Shown: in pieces, positions 31,898-40,576 of the stretch
Layout: each line of letters starts with the position of its first letter
How positions within the stretch are numbered: position 1 is the first letter of the stretch
Source of the DNA: Nakaseomyces glabratus
Lineage: Eukaryota > Ascomycota > Saccharomycetes > Saccharomycetales > Saccharomycetaceae
Length of the DNA: 64,000 nucleotides
Reading direction: 5' to 3'
NCBI RefSeq assembly: GCF_010111755.1
Contig: NC_088960.1
Span: 1-64,000 of the forward strand
Position numbers and translations under genes: made by a program
Notes under the pieces: model-generated
What the model was told of the DNA's origin: nothing
Database searches by the model: none
What the model saw: the letters and a program-made list of their open reading frames with translations, nothing else

Positions 31898-32356
31898 TTG
31901 CTGATTTTGTTGTAATGAATAATTTACTTTCTCTCCACATGGATAATAGGTTATCGCATCAAACGGCAGGCAAGTTACGGTACTAATAGTTTTATAGTTT
32001 ATTGTCTATGTTGTAAATCATAGAAGAAAGTTGATATTGTAGGTAAAATGTCTATATTGTTTAAATATTATAAAGATATTATAAAATGCCGATTGATTGC
32101 TTTTGACCTCATTGATAGTTAGATAAACCCAGAACAAAGAAAATAAATAAACTGAAATAACAGTACATAGACGCCGGCATCCAAAAGTATGGACTAATGT
32201 CGTAGTTTAATGCCTTGTCTATCATTGATGAAAAATTAAAGAACTTTAATAGAAAAAAAAACATCATACTAAGAAATGAATTGAAAAAAAACTTAATGTA
32301 GATGGAGATAGTTACACTGAATGCTGATAGTGTAATACTCACATCTTAAATGCAAA
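31898..32356. other. Intergenic, tRNA-Asp to MTL1 3' end
   Basis: AT-rich DNA. A hydrophobic 77-codon minus-strand frame (32109-32342) starts at GTG, is dominated by Phe/Ser from AT-rich sequence, and is not credible. Probably the MTL1 terminator region; nothing else seen. Confidence 0.6.
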
Positions 32357-33850
32357 TCAGTAGTTAGTAACATTCAAATTGCCACCACGATGGTAGTACC
32401 CATCATCAAAATCTTCTGGGATGATATTTTCAGAAGCTATGCTATTGACAATCGAAAGATGGTCATATTGTCTTCCCTGTGACGGTGTTGTGAATTCATC
32501 AACAGATGATTCCGTATAGATATTACTTGTCAAACTTGTCGAATGTCGATGTGCTTTGAAATTTCTGCCTCGTATGTTATTGATTAAATCATCCTCTTCA
32601 TTAGCGGAAGCTTGAGTGGTATCGATATCTGGTACCTCATAGGTATTGGCAACATCTTTGTCATTTGTAATGATAAAATCGGATGAGTTATCGTCACTAC
32701 CCATTGGTGATTCTGAACTAAAGTTCCTAGCATCATCAAGATTCTTTCCTAGTAATGAGTACCATATGGTAACAAAAATATTCCTTTTGTATGCGGTAAT
32801 CACTTTACCGTCAGAATCGATAAAGTCAGTTCTAGTGGGCATGATGCAGAAAATATAGAGTAACACTAAAATGGCAATGAGCAACGGAACACCGATACCT
32901 ACCACACAGCCAATCACAATTTTTTTGTTTTTGCTAGACAACCCATGGTTTCCACTCTTATTTTGCGGCGACTTATGCGCAGTCGATTCGGGTGAATAAG
33001 TGATGGTTGTATATGAATTTGACAGAATAGTTTTGCCTTCAATTACACTCGTGATAATAACATTTGATGTATTTATTGAACTTGATGAGCTTGGGGTGGA
33101 TGAAGTAGTAATAGTCGTAGAGCTAATTGATGATGAAATCGATGTTGTTGAGGAAGATGTGGTACTTGAAGGTAGTATAGAACTACTAGAGCTGAAAGTT
33201 GACAATGTAGAGGATGGGCTAATGGAGGATGAGCTAGACGAATAACTGGAGGAAAAGGATGAGAAACTTGAATAGACCGAGGAGCTAGATGAAGTAATCG
33301 CACTTGAAAAAAACGACGAGCTGGAACTGCTTGGAGCAATTGTTGATCTAGAGGATGACGATATTATGCTGCTTGAACTTCTAGAGCTTGATGAATATGA
33401 GCTTCTAACTGAAATGGAACTGGAAAAGTAAGATGACGAACTGGATAGAGATGATGAGGACGATATACTCGAAATTGTAGATGAAGGAGTATATTGTGAA
33501 CTTCTTGATGATGATGGTAATGAAGAAAAACTTGATGGAATAATGGATGAAAATGTGCTTGAAAATGTGCTTGAGAATGTACTTGGGCTTTGTGATATGA
33601 GAGTGCTGAAGGAATTTGTGAATGACGAAGGTTCCACAGGTACCACCGATGAAGTGGAGGACGGCACCTGGAGTTGAGTAGATTCATCCGGTGTAAATGA
33701 GTAAGGGTCTGAACTTGGGATTATATTGGAACTGGAAAGATCAGTACCATTATTATTATTGTTGTTGTTGTTGTTGTTGATACCAACTCCACCTGCTGGT
33801 GGCTCTATCTGTGCAAAGGCAAAACTCAGCAGAAGTAACACCACAAACAT
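32357..33850 (-). CDS. MTL1: Cell wall stress sensor, Mid2/Mtl1 family
   Basis: A 497-residue type I membrane mechanosensor of the cell wall integrity pathway. It has a signal peptide (residues 1-14, FAFAQ), an Asn run at about residues 26-35 and then a mucin-like region to about residue 270 made almost wholly of Ser with some Thr and Tyr, expected to be O-mannosylated and rod-like. One transmembrane helix spans residues about 311-335 (VIGCVVGIGVPLLIAILVLL). The acidic, Ser-rich cytoplasmic tail (336-497) is the part that signals through Rom2 to Rho1 and Pkc1. Yeast Mtl1 is 551 and Mid2 376 residues. The adjacency to THG1 favours MTL1, although MID2 lies in the paralogous block. The downstream MAP kinase SLT2 is also in this window. 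Confidence 0.9.
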   Translation of the reverse strand: MFVVLLLLSFAFAQIEPPAGGVGINNNNNNNNNNGTDLSSSNIIPSSDPYSFTPDESTQLQVPSSTSSVVPVEPSSFTNSFSTLISQSPSTFSSTFSSTFSSIIPSSFSSLPSSSRSSQYTPSSTISSISSSSSLSSSSSYFSSSISVRSSYSSSSRSSSSIISSSSRSTIAPSSSSSSFFSSAITSSSSSVYSSFSSFSSSYSSSSSSISPSSTLSTFSSSSSILPSSTTSSSTTSISSSISSTTITTSSTPSSSSSINTSNVIITSVIEGKTILSNSYTTITYSPESTAHKSPQNKSGNHGLSSKNKKIVIGCVVGIGVPLLIAILVLLYIFCIMPTRTDFIDSDGKVITAYKRNIFVTIWYSLLGKNLDDARNFSSESPMGSDDNSSDFIITNDKDVANTYEVPDIDTTQASANEEDDLINNIRGRNFKAHRHSTSLTSNIYTESSVDEFTTPSQGRQYDHLSIVNSIASENIIPEDFDDGYYHRGGNLNVTNY

Positions 33851-35863
33851 ATGTTATAGATCTGTCCCGATACAGATTTTATATTTTAGATGTTTGGATA
33901 TGTTCGTTGATCTTCAGTGTTGTTGTAGATTTTTATGCTAATTTATTTTCGTTTCTGCCAGCGATTAAAGTAACTGTGTAGAATTATGATTTGCTATAAC
34001 AATGATCCTCTATTATATACAGATCAATCCAAGTGATTACCATTTAACATCGGTATATTATCAGAGTAGAAATGCAATAATTAGTGCAACAATATAAAAA
34101 AAATCAATTAGATATCTGTTTATAGCATTTACGATAGGGATGAACATGAAATTTTATTGTTATTATTTGATCAATTTTTTATTTTTCAGTTTGTTTTTTT
34201 TGGTTTAATGAGTGTCTTCTAGGCGAAAGCATATGAAATCTCACGCCGTCCTACGATGTTTCCTGTGCAAGTGGGAGCTTCTATTTTTCCAATCTATTTT
34301 CTATTTTCAGTTTGCGATCCCTTCTGCTCCATTTCTGCACTTACATTGTTCGTGAGTGGGCCCTGGAAGCTTTCCCATACCTGCGAAATACAGACTTGTG
34401 TGAGTCTATTTACTTACCATTACGCTTCTCCAGGAACACTAAATCTGCTATAGTTAGCAAAGTCCACGTCTTCCATTTCCTTGATCATTGTGTGTGCTTT
34501 CTACACACACCCCTGTCCCCACAGCAATTTCACTGGCAATCTCATGGGCTCTGGTCGTACCCTGAATTAGAAGAAGTGGGAGAAGCAAGGAGGATCGCTA
34601 TACTCCACTGAGATCACGTACAAGTGTGGAAAATAGAAGCTTTTTTCTTCTTTCCTCTCCCAAGGTGCCTTTCCAACTCTACGGTCCTTCTTACACTCTC
34701 TGGGGCTTCTTCTCTCTTCTGTACTTGGTGAACACTGCAATGGATATATCTGTACGGTAGAGATAGTGGGCATTGATGTATTGGAACTATATTGAGATGA
34801 GTTGCGTCCGTGAATTCTCCCAGTCGTACCTGCCTTTCTGTGGGCGGACCTCTTCCCCCTCCTCCTCCTCCTCCTATTTCTACTTCTACGTGGAAGGAGG
34901 ACTACTGTGCGTCATTGCCGGCTGTTAGTACCCTTCTGTTGGAGCCCAGCTTTGTCTGTGACTTATTCCTTTCTGTTCGTCATTCCCACCAAGCCTGCGC
35001 CCCTTTCAGTGGTAAGTGGTACCGACTGCAAGAGGTGAGCAGCGAACCGAAGACAAACTTCTGTGATTTAGATGATTTAGAAGATACGCAATTTCTGGCA
35101 GAGACACACCCATACACACACACACTCTCTCTCTCTCTCCCCTTCTATACACACACTCCTCTTCTTCATATTCATATGTTAATGACGTATTTGCCATTCC
35201 AGCTAGGCTCCTTGTGGTTGATTTGCCAAAGCTTCGGGATGCGATGCGCTATAGTAATTAGGACTTGCATCTTGCTCAAAAATGCAAACTTAACATAGAA
35301 AAACAATCTGCTGGTATGGCTACTATTTGTAACTGCTAAATATATCTGTATTTCAATACAAATTGTGATTTACTATCTTGGATTTCGTCTTTACTACAAA
35401 TGGATAATTTACTATATAAGGATAAAATATTGGTTGAGAGCCATACCTCGCACTTCCCCCCCCCTCCTTCCAACGCCGCATTGTAAACCAGTACAATATA
35501 GCAATGCCCAACATCTCCCAGATTTTGGTCGATAAGGTAATTGTATTGCACACTGTTTCTTTTAGTATGCTCTATCTCTGATCTCTGATACAGTTCCCCC
35601 ATTCTATAAATAATAGCAATGACATGGTCACTCCTCGGTTTTATAAGTTCAGCTAATTGAACCTATTTGGCATGGCAATTGAATTTTGACACTGTGTGCG
35701 TTTCACAATGTTGTGTGCGGAGGGAGGGGAAGTAGATTCAGATTTACAATTTCTTTTTTATCTGATGGAACTTCACTTCACTATACAGATGAGGCATTTA
35801 CTTTTTACTCGGGCTCCTTAATGTATATATTACGTATATCTATTTTTTGTCACTACATGTGCC
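33851..35863. other. 2-kb gene-free region, MTL1 promoter side to RRP45 3' end
   Basis: The part next to MTL1 (33851-34220) is AT-rich and promoter-like. About 34230-35290 is a GC-richer, pyrimidine-biased stretch with a (CCT)n run at about 34858-34875, a CA/CT microsatellite at about 35113-35139 and a C9 run at 35456-35464. Its frames (up to 162 codons) are low in complexity and resemble nothing. It could be a non-coding RNA, a long leader or relic DNA; no function is assigned. Confidence 0.55.
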
Positions 35864-36775
35864 CTATCTGGCATTTTCAGAGCTTAGTATAGAAGAGTAC
35901 TTGTCTCTCTTCGCGAGGTCATGCTTCACTTCCTTTAGTATCATGTCAGTCAGTTGCTCCGTGATCTCATACGCCTTGTGGCAACATTGCATCAATTGGA
36001 GTGCGTCCATCGGCAGACCACCTGCTTTCGATACCTGTACAACTTCTCTATTCTTGTTTAGTGTAACCGTCAATACACCGTCTCTCAGTAACTCTTCCTT
36101 TGTCGTGGCATCGATAATGGATATTTCAGCATTGCTATCACCTTTGATGTTCTCTTCTGTATCCTGTGGGTTGAAAAATGAGAAGGTAACACAGATAGGA
36201 ATATGTAGAATACCCAGCGGAACTGGTTCTCTTTCATCCACGGGATAAACTACCACGTCCTCCCCATGTACACTTATGTCTGGCTTTCTGAAGTGAGATA
36301 GCGCCGCCATGACAGCAATACAAGAGGCATCAATGAATCCACCATCACAGTTCAAGTAGTGCACATCCGCTCTTACTGCCCAACACTTGCTTCCTGCCAC
36401 TATACAGAGCCCCTCGACATCTAGTGCACCTGATCTTCTCACTGCCTTCTCAATGATACGTGCGCATAACACTTCATCCTCCCCTGTGCTATTACCATTT
36501 TCAAATTGTGGGCCTGCCATTGGTGATATCTCTGTCGAGATTACAAATAGCCCTTCAAATGGTCTATCCTCGTAGGGCTCTGTTATCTGACAACTAATTC
36601 TACATTGGACTAATGTCTTACCCATCCGTACCGTTACATCACCATACTCCTTCCCAAATTCAATCTGCACATCCCTGAACTGATCGAGTCTCCTACCGTC
36701 AAGCCTTTGCTTCTGTCTTAGGGCCTCTACTATAAACGTAGCCTCTGATGTCGAAATTTCTATATCCTTAGCCAT
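35864..36775 (-). CDS. RRP45: Exosome core subunit Rrp45 (RNase PH fold)
   Basis: A 303-residue subunit of the nine-protein exosome ring (yeast Rrp45, YDR280W, is 305). Residues 1-30 are the N-terminal segment; RLDGRRLDQFRDVQIEFG at about 24-41 is the RNase PH domain entry, followed by the beta-rich core with the VQCRISCQI and GLFVISTEISPMAGP segments and the second half (LGILHIPICVTFSFF). Eukaryotic RNase PH-like subunits are catalytically inactive and provide the channel through which RNA is threaded to Rrp44; Rrp45 pairs with Rrp41. Two PAC motifs and an RRPE lie 190-330 bp upstream, as for ribosome biogenesis genes. It interrupts the otherwise chromosome VII/VIII-like gene order. Confidence 0.97.
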   Translation of the reverse strand: MAKDIEISTSEATFIVEALRQKQRLDGRRLDQFRDVQIEFGKEYGDVTVRMGKTLVQCRISCQITEPYEDRPFEGLFVISTEISPMAGPQFENGNSTGEDEVLCARIIEKAVRRSGALDVEGLCIVAGSKCWAVRADVHYLNCDGGFIDASCIAVMAALSHFRKPDISVHGEDVVVYPVDEREPVPLGILHIPICVTFSFFNPQDTEENIKGDSNAEISIIDATTKEELLRDGVLTVTLNKNREVVQVSKAGGLPMDALQLMQCCHKAYEITEQLTDMILKEVKHDLAKRDKYSSILSSENAR

Positions 36776-37521
36776 TCTTAGTTGATGTTATGTCTATTAA
36801 TCTGTTTTTGTAAATGCTTTAGTTAGAGGTAGACTCACAACAAATACAAATATAGTTGATAAAAAAGAAGTATATAACTCTCGAAAATATGAGAAATGTA
36901 TGGCCCTTCAACGAGTACATTCAAACTACATGACAAGACAATGCACGGCCAGGTATTATCCAAGCTCATCGCATTATTTTTTGTTGTTCCCTCTCCTGCA
37001 CAATAATCACAAGCATTTCAAAGAATTTGATCTTTTCATTTTTTTCAAAATTTTTCAATCTTGAACACTCTACGTCGTACATGATGTTAATAGCGAAGCT
37101 CATCGCAACCTGATTATTAAACTAGTATTAGTTGCAGATGGAATGGCGTTACTGGCAATTAGCTTAAAGGACGTTAATGGTGTTAACTAAAGCTACCATT
37201 GGATGGATTGTTATTATAGGAAATCTTTCCTTTCCACTTTCTTTATAACGGTTTGCTTCTCTCTTCTGACTAGGTAAACACCGATATAATTAAGAATCGC
37301 AATTATGCCACTTCGTAACGAGACATTCTCGTATAGCAAAATAGGACTAGAGAGCATTATGTAACTCAAACGTCTATTCATCAGGTTTACATTTTCCTAT
37401 TACAAATGTCAGGTAGTATATAATCACTGTTCATTTTTGACCAATCTTGTAGGATATTATATCAGCAGTTGAGCTATTACACCAAATAGTACTCTTTTGT
37501 AAGACCTGACCATTATCTATC
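36776..37521. promoter_or_regulatory. Divergent promoter, RRP45 and YHR045W-like
   Basis: This region carries two PAC motifs AGCTCATCGC (36963-36972 and 37097-37106) and, between them, an RRPE AAAATTTTTCA (37047-37057). PAC plus RRPE is the signature of ribosome biogenesis genes (Dot6/Tod6 and Stb3 binding), and its position fits RRP45 control. No gene is seen within. Confidence 0.8.
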
Positions 37522-39216
37522 ATGTTTGACATAGGGTTTCTGATAAAGCTCAGTATAACAGTGTTGGCCTTTGTGCTAGGCACCAACTGGCTTTTGAGCT
37601 CATTTGTGCTGGATTTCATGCGTGATTGGACTCAAGTAGCCCTGAACCAACAGTCGAATGTCTCTAGTGTTAGAAAAGAGAAAGAAAGTGCACATTATAG
37701 AAATTTCCTGATCCCATTGGGGTTTCCGCTAACTACAGGATTGAGCTTATCACTTGGCTACAAGAGCAGAAATGGGAACGTCTGTGATATATGGAATGCG
37801 GTCATGGAAGTTGGGGAGGGACAAAACACAATACAATTGTATAACGAAAATGGCCAGTTAGAGAAGTTTTCACTTTCAAGACTCAATGGTTTAGTGAAAA
37901 AGATACTGCAGTTGGAGGGTATTGAGAAGTGCAGACGAATTGGTATTACAGTCCCAATAAATACAATTCAAGGGTTTGTATTGACCATTGCCGGTATGGT
38001 TAGATCAGTTACCCATTCGGCTCCAATTCAGATGTTATCATCTGTTCCAAGAAGTAAGATTGATGGTCTTGATATTATTGTAATTCCTACCTGGAAATCA
38101 TACACTAGACTAAATGGTAGTGAGAACTGGTATAGCAAGATCCTTATACTGGAAAAGGAACCAATGATCGAAAATATACCTGCCAATGTAATATTTTGGG
38201 ACGATTTGGTTAATGGATCACTTACCGATAGTGAATTTGATTATACTTGCCCTGAAGATATGTCTGACGACAAAAAAGACCTGATGTATGTGACTTCTCC
38301 TCAAAATCAAACTAACAGATTCTCTCAAATGAATTTAGTAAGCACAGTGGCATCTTGTATAAAAGGATTTCCAGTCGATCATAGCTTAAGCGAAAAAGAC
38401 AATTTATTAGTTGGCGCGCAACAATCAAAGCCTTTGGAAAGTTTGTCAGTCTGGCCTAAACTTTTTGCAGTATTACTTCATGGTGGATCCGTATCCTTTT
38501 TGAAAGTCACTGACACTAATTTAAACAACTTAGATGGTGTTACATTGGCATCATTATCAAGACAGGAAATTGAAATTCTTCACCGGGAAATTTTATCTAA
38601 TAACACTTCTATTTTTGATAGAATAAAGAAAAAATGGGCAGAAACTCTGTTCAGTGAAGGTATATTTACACAATTTGCAAAAAAAAAGATTTCCAGCATC
38701 AAGAATATGAGATGCATCTACGTTGTAAATGAATTACTGAACGCCGATATAATCTCCTCCCTTGACTCTAGTAAAATAGAATCATATGACACCGCAACAG
38801 TGGGCAATGTTCTAAGCAGTAAGTTATTGGGGGATATTAGAAGTGAGTTTGGATGTCGGGTTGTCCAGGAACTTGTTTGTCCATATATGTTGATGGGAAT
38901 TATTTCTGGTACTAACTACTATGACTATAGAGTGTTTCCTGAAAATGTAGATAAATTGTTGGCCTGCTTTGGAACATTGGAGACTAACTTAGAAGCAAAA
39001 ATGGTAGAGGTCATTTCAAAGAAAAAACTAGATGTAACAAAACGACAAGGTATGTTATGCATAAGAGGCTACAGTATAGGTAAACCTTTAGATGAAGAAA
39101 GGTTAAACCATGCACTGCAATTGAGCGATACTGTTGGGGGCGCTGATGGTTGGATGCCACTTATTGGCGTATTTGGCTTATTTGGAACTGATGGTTGCTT
39201 GTATATTTATAAATGA
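37522..39216 (+). CDS. YHR045W-like ER membrane protein, degenerate adenylate-forming (ANL) fold
   Basis: A 564-residue protein, matching S. cerevisiae YHR045W (560) in length and neighbours. Residues about 5-30 form one hydrophobic anchor. The remainder shows the layout of the N-terminal domain of acyl-CoA synthetase-like enzymes: a mid-protein segment at about 254-263 (LMYVTSPQNQ) sits where the ATP-binding YTSGTTG loop would be, followed by the helix/strand pattern ending in LLHGGSVSFLK. The C-terminal GADGWMPLIGVFGLFGTDGC (540-559) resembles the DGW...TGD..dGyl motif. The protein stops there, so the mobile C-terminal domain with its catalytic Lys is absent, and the phosphate loop lacks the Gly/Thr residues. 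Catalysis by the usual mechanism is thus unlikely. The fold assignment is my inference; the yeast protein is uncharacterised. Confidence 0.85.
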   Translation: MFDIGFLIKLSITVLAFVLGTNWLLSSFVLDFMRDWTQVALNQQSNVSSVRKEKESAHYRNFLIPLGFPLTTGLSLSLGYKSRNGNVCDIWNAVMEVGEGQNTIQLYNENGQLEKFSLSRLNGLVKKILQLEGIEKCRRIGITVPINTIQGFVLTIAGMVRSVTHSAPIQMLSSVPRSKIDGLDIIVIPTWKSYTRLNGSENWYSKILILEKEPMIENIPANVIFWDDLVNGSLTDSEFDYTCPEDMSDDKKDLMYVTSPQNQTNRFSQMNLVSTVASCIKGFPVDHSLSEKDNLLVGAQQSKPLESLSVWPKLFAVLLHGGSVSFLKVTDTNLNNLDGVTLASLSRQEIEILHREILSNNTSIFDRIKKKWAETLFSEGIFTQFAKKKISSIKNMRCIYVVNELLNADIISSLDSSKIESYDTATVGNVLSSKLLGDIRSEFGCRVVQELVCPYMLMGIISGTNYYDYRVFPENVDKLLACFGTLETNLEAKMVEVISKKKLDVTKRQGMLCIRGYSIGKPLDEERLNHALQLSDTVGGADGWMPLIGVFGLFGTDGCLYIYK

Positions 39217-39322
39217 GGTTATTATTTATTGTCTATAAATTGTATTGATATTTTTTATTTATTTCTTGCATAAGTCATTGAATGTTTTGTCGTTTCTAAT
39301 TACTAATATCAGCATGGATATG

Positions 39323-40207
39323 TTAGTCGTAGCTCAATTTACCCTTTACACACTTCCAAAAGTCATCCACATATTTCTTTTGTAGTTCTTTACCTCCCTC
39401 TTCAGTTGTACCACGCACAGCTAAATATGATCTGTTGTCAATTGGAATATCCCATTCACCGGGATTGGCGCCAACAATGATACCTCCTGCTTCCTTTAGG
39501 ATACACCATCCCGCACATACATCCCAAGAGTAACAACCACCATCCCAATAACTATCTAAGTTACCAGTAGCAATATAAGCCAATGTCATTGCAGTTGAAC
39601 CTAAGTTTCTGAAGCCATGGACAAACCCTTCGTCACAAGATAACAGAGATTCATATGTTTTCATTTTTGTCTTGAAATTATTACCTTCTCTTGCAGAACC
39701 TGGTTGAAGTGCAACCACAGATTTATTCAGATATAAAGGCCCCATAGATTCCAATTTAGCTTTATGATCAAAAGGTTCGCGGTTTATCCTAATACCGTTG
39801 CCTTTGGAAGCAGAAATAAGCAAATCCAAGTGAGGATTGTATATTACTCCAACTACTGGTTCTTTATTAATGGTTAACCCTAAAGATGTACAACTGAATG
39901 GGAAATCATGTACAAAATTGGTTGTACCGTCAATCGGGTCAACAATAAATGTCGGATCATCAGTGATCGTTGTCACACCTTTAACATAACTTTCCTCACC
40001 AACAAACTTGAAATCTGGATATTGCTCTTTCAAAGAATCCCAGATTAATTTCTCAACCTGTTTATCAATTGCTGTAACAATATCAACAGCCCTTTCGCCA
40101 GTTTTTAGATCATAAACATGCTGTGTCCCAGATTTCTTTTTGATTATTGGTCCTACTTGATTGACACTCAAATCACAAAGGAATTTTTCAATTGAGAGTA
40201 GGTCCAT
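39323..40207 (-). CDS. INM1: Inositol monophosphatase
   Basis: A 294-residue enzyme that hydrolyses inositol-1-phosphate to free inositol, the last step of de novo inositol synthesis; Mg-dependent and Li-sensitive (yeast Inm1 is 295). The metal-binding motifs are complete: Glu71/Glu72 in VGEES, the DPIDGTTNF box (Asp90, Asp93) and WDVCAGWCI with Asp229. Residues 1-90 are the N-terminal alpha/beta lobe and 95-294 the second lobe. Convergent with the YHR045W-like gene (106-bp gap) and in tandem with AAP1, the order of YHR046C-YHR047C. Confidence 0.97.
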   Translation of the reverse strand: MDLLSIEKFLCDLSVNQVGPIIKKKSGTQHVYDLKTGERAVDIVTAIDKQVEKLIWDSLKEQYPDFKFVGEESYVKGVTTITDDPTFIVDPIDGTTNFVHDFPFSCTSLGLTINKEPVVGVIYNPHLDLLISASKGNGIRINREPFDHKAKLESMGPLYLNKSVVALQPGSAREGNNFKTKMKTYESLLSCDEGFVHGFRNLGSTAMTLAYIATGNLDSYWDGGCYSWDVCAGWCILKEAGGIIVGANPGEWDIPIDNRSYLAVRGTTEEGGKELQKKYVDDFWKCVKGKLSYD

Positions 40208-40576
40208 TATATTTTTGGTGGCTTCTGGTGATCTTACGTGATAGTATAATTTTAGTTTATTGTAAATGTTTTTTAAATTTCTTCATTAATTGTTAGTGCT
40301 TTCTGTGTTTTAATGATTTGGTCAATTTTTTCATTTTTGTTCAATGTCATGTAAAACTCCAAATGCGATAACCAACGATGAAATATAAACATTCGAATGG
40401 GAAAGGTAAAAATTATAACATACTATAGCACATCTTTTTAGCGTTGTCTGCCAAGTGAAATGAGGTAGTCATTAATTAGCTTCATAAAGAAGAGAAACAT
40501 AATATATATATAATTACTAAAGTGGTCAAGATATGTTACATATCCAAAGAGGACTATTATGCGTAAAAAAATAGGT
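40208..40576. other. INM1 promoter and AAP1 3' flank
   Basis: A 369-bp AT-rich gap between two tandem minus-strand genes, so it serves as INM1 promoter and AAP1 terminator. T-runs occur but I see no specific motif. Confidence 0.6.

Noticed and set aside
32109..32342. 77-residue hydrophobic minus-strand frame
   Set aside because: Starts at GTG, AT-driven Phe/Ser/Leu composition, no family.
34506..34525. Telomerase RNA template, from CCCCACAGCA
   Set aside because: Only about ten bases match the telomere unit; a template should span more than one 16-bp repeat.
34810..35298. 162-residue plus-strand frame
   Set aside because: Low-complexity Pro/Ser/His/Leu stretches from CCT, CA and CT microsatellites; no recognisable domain.
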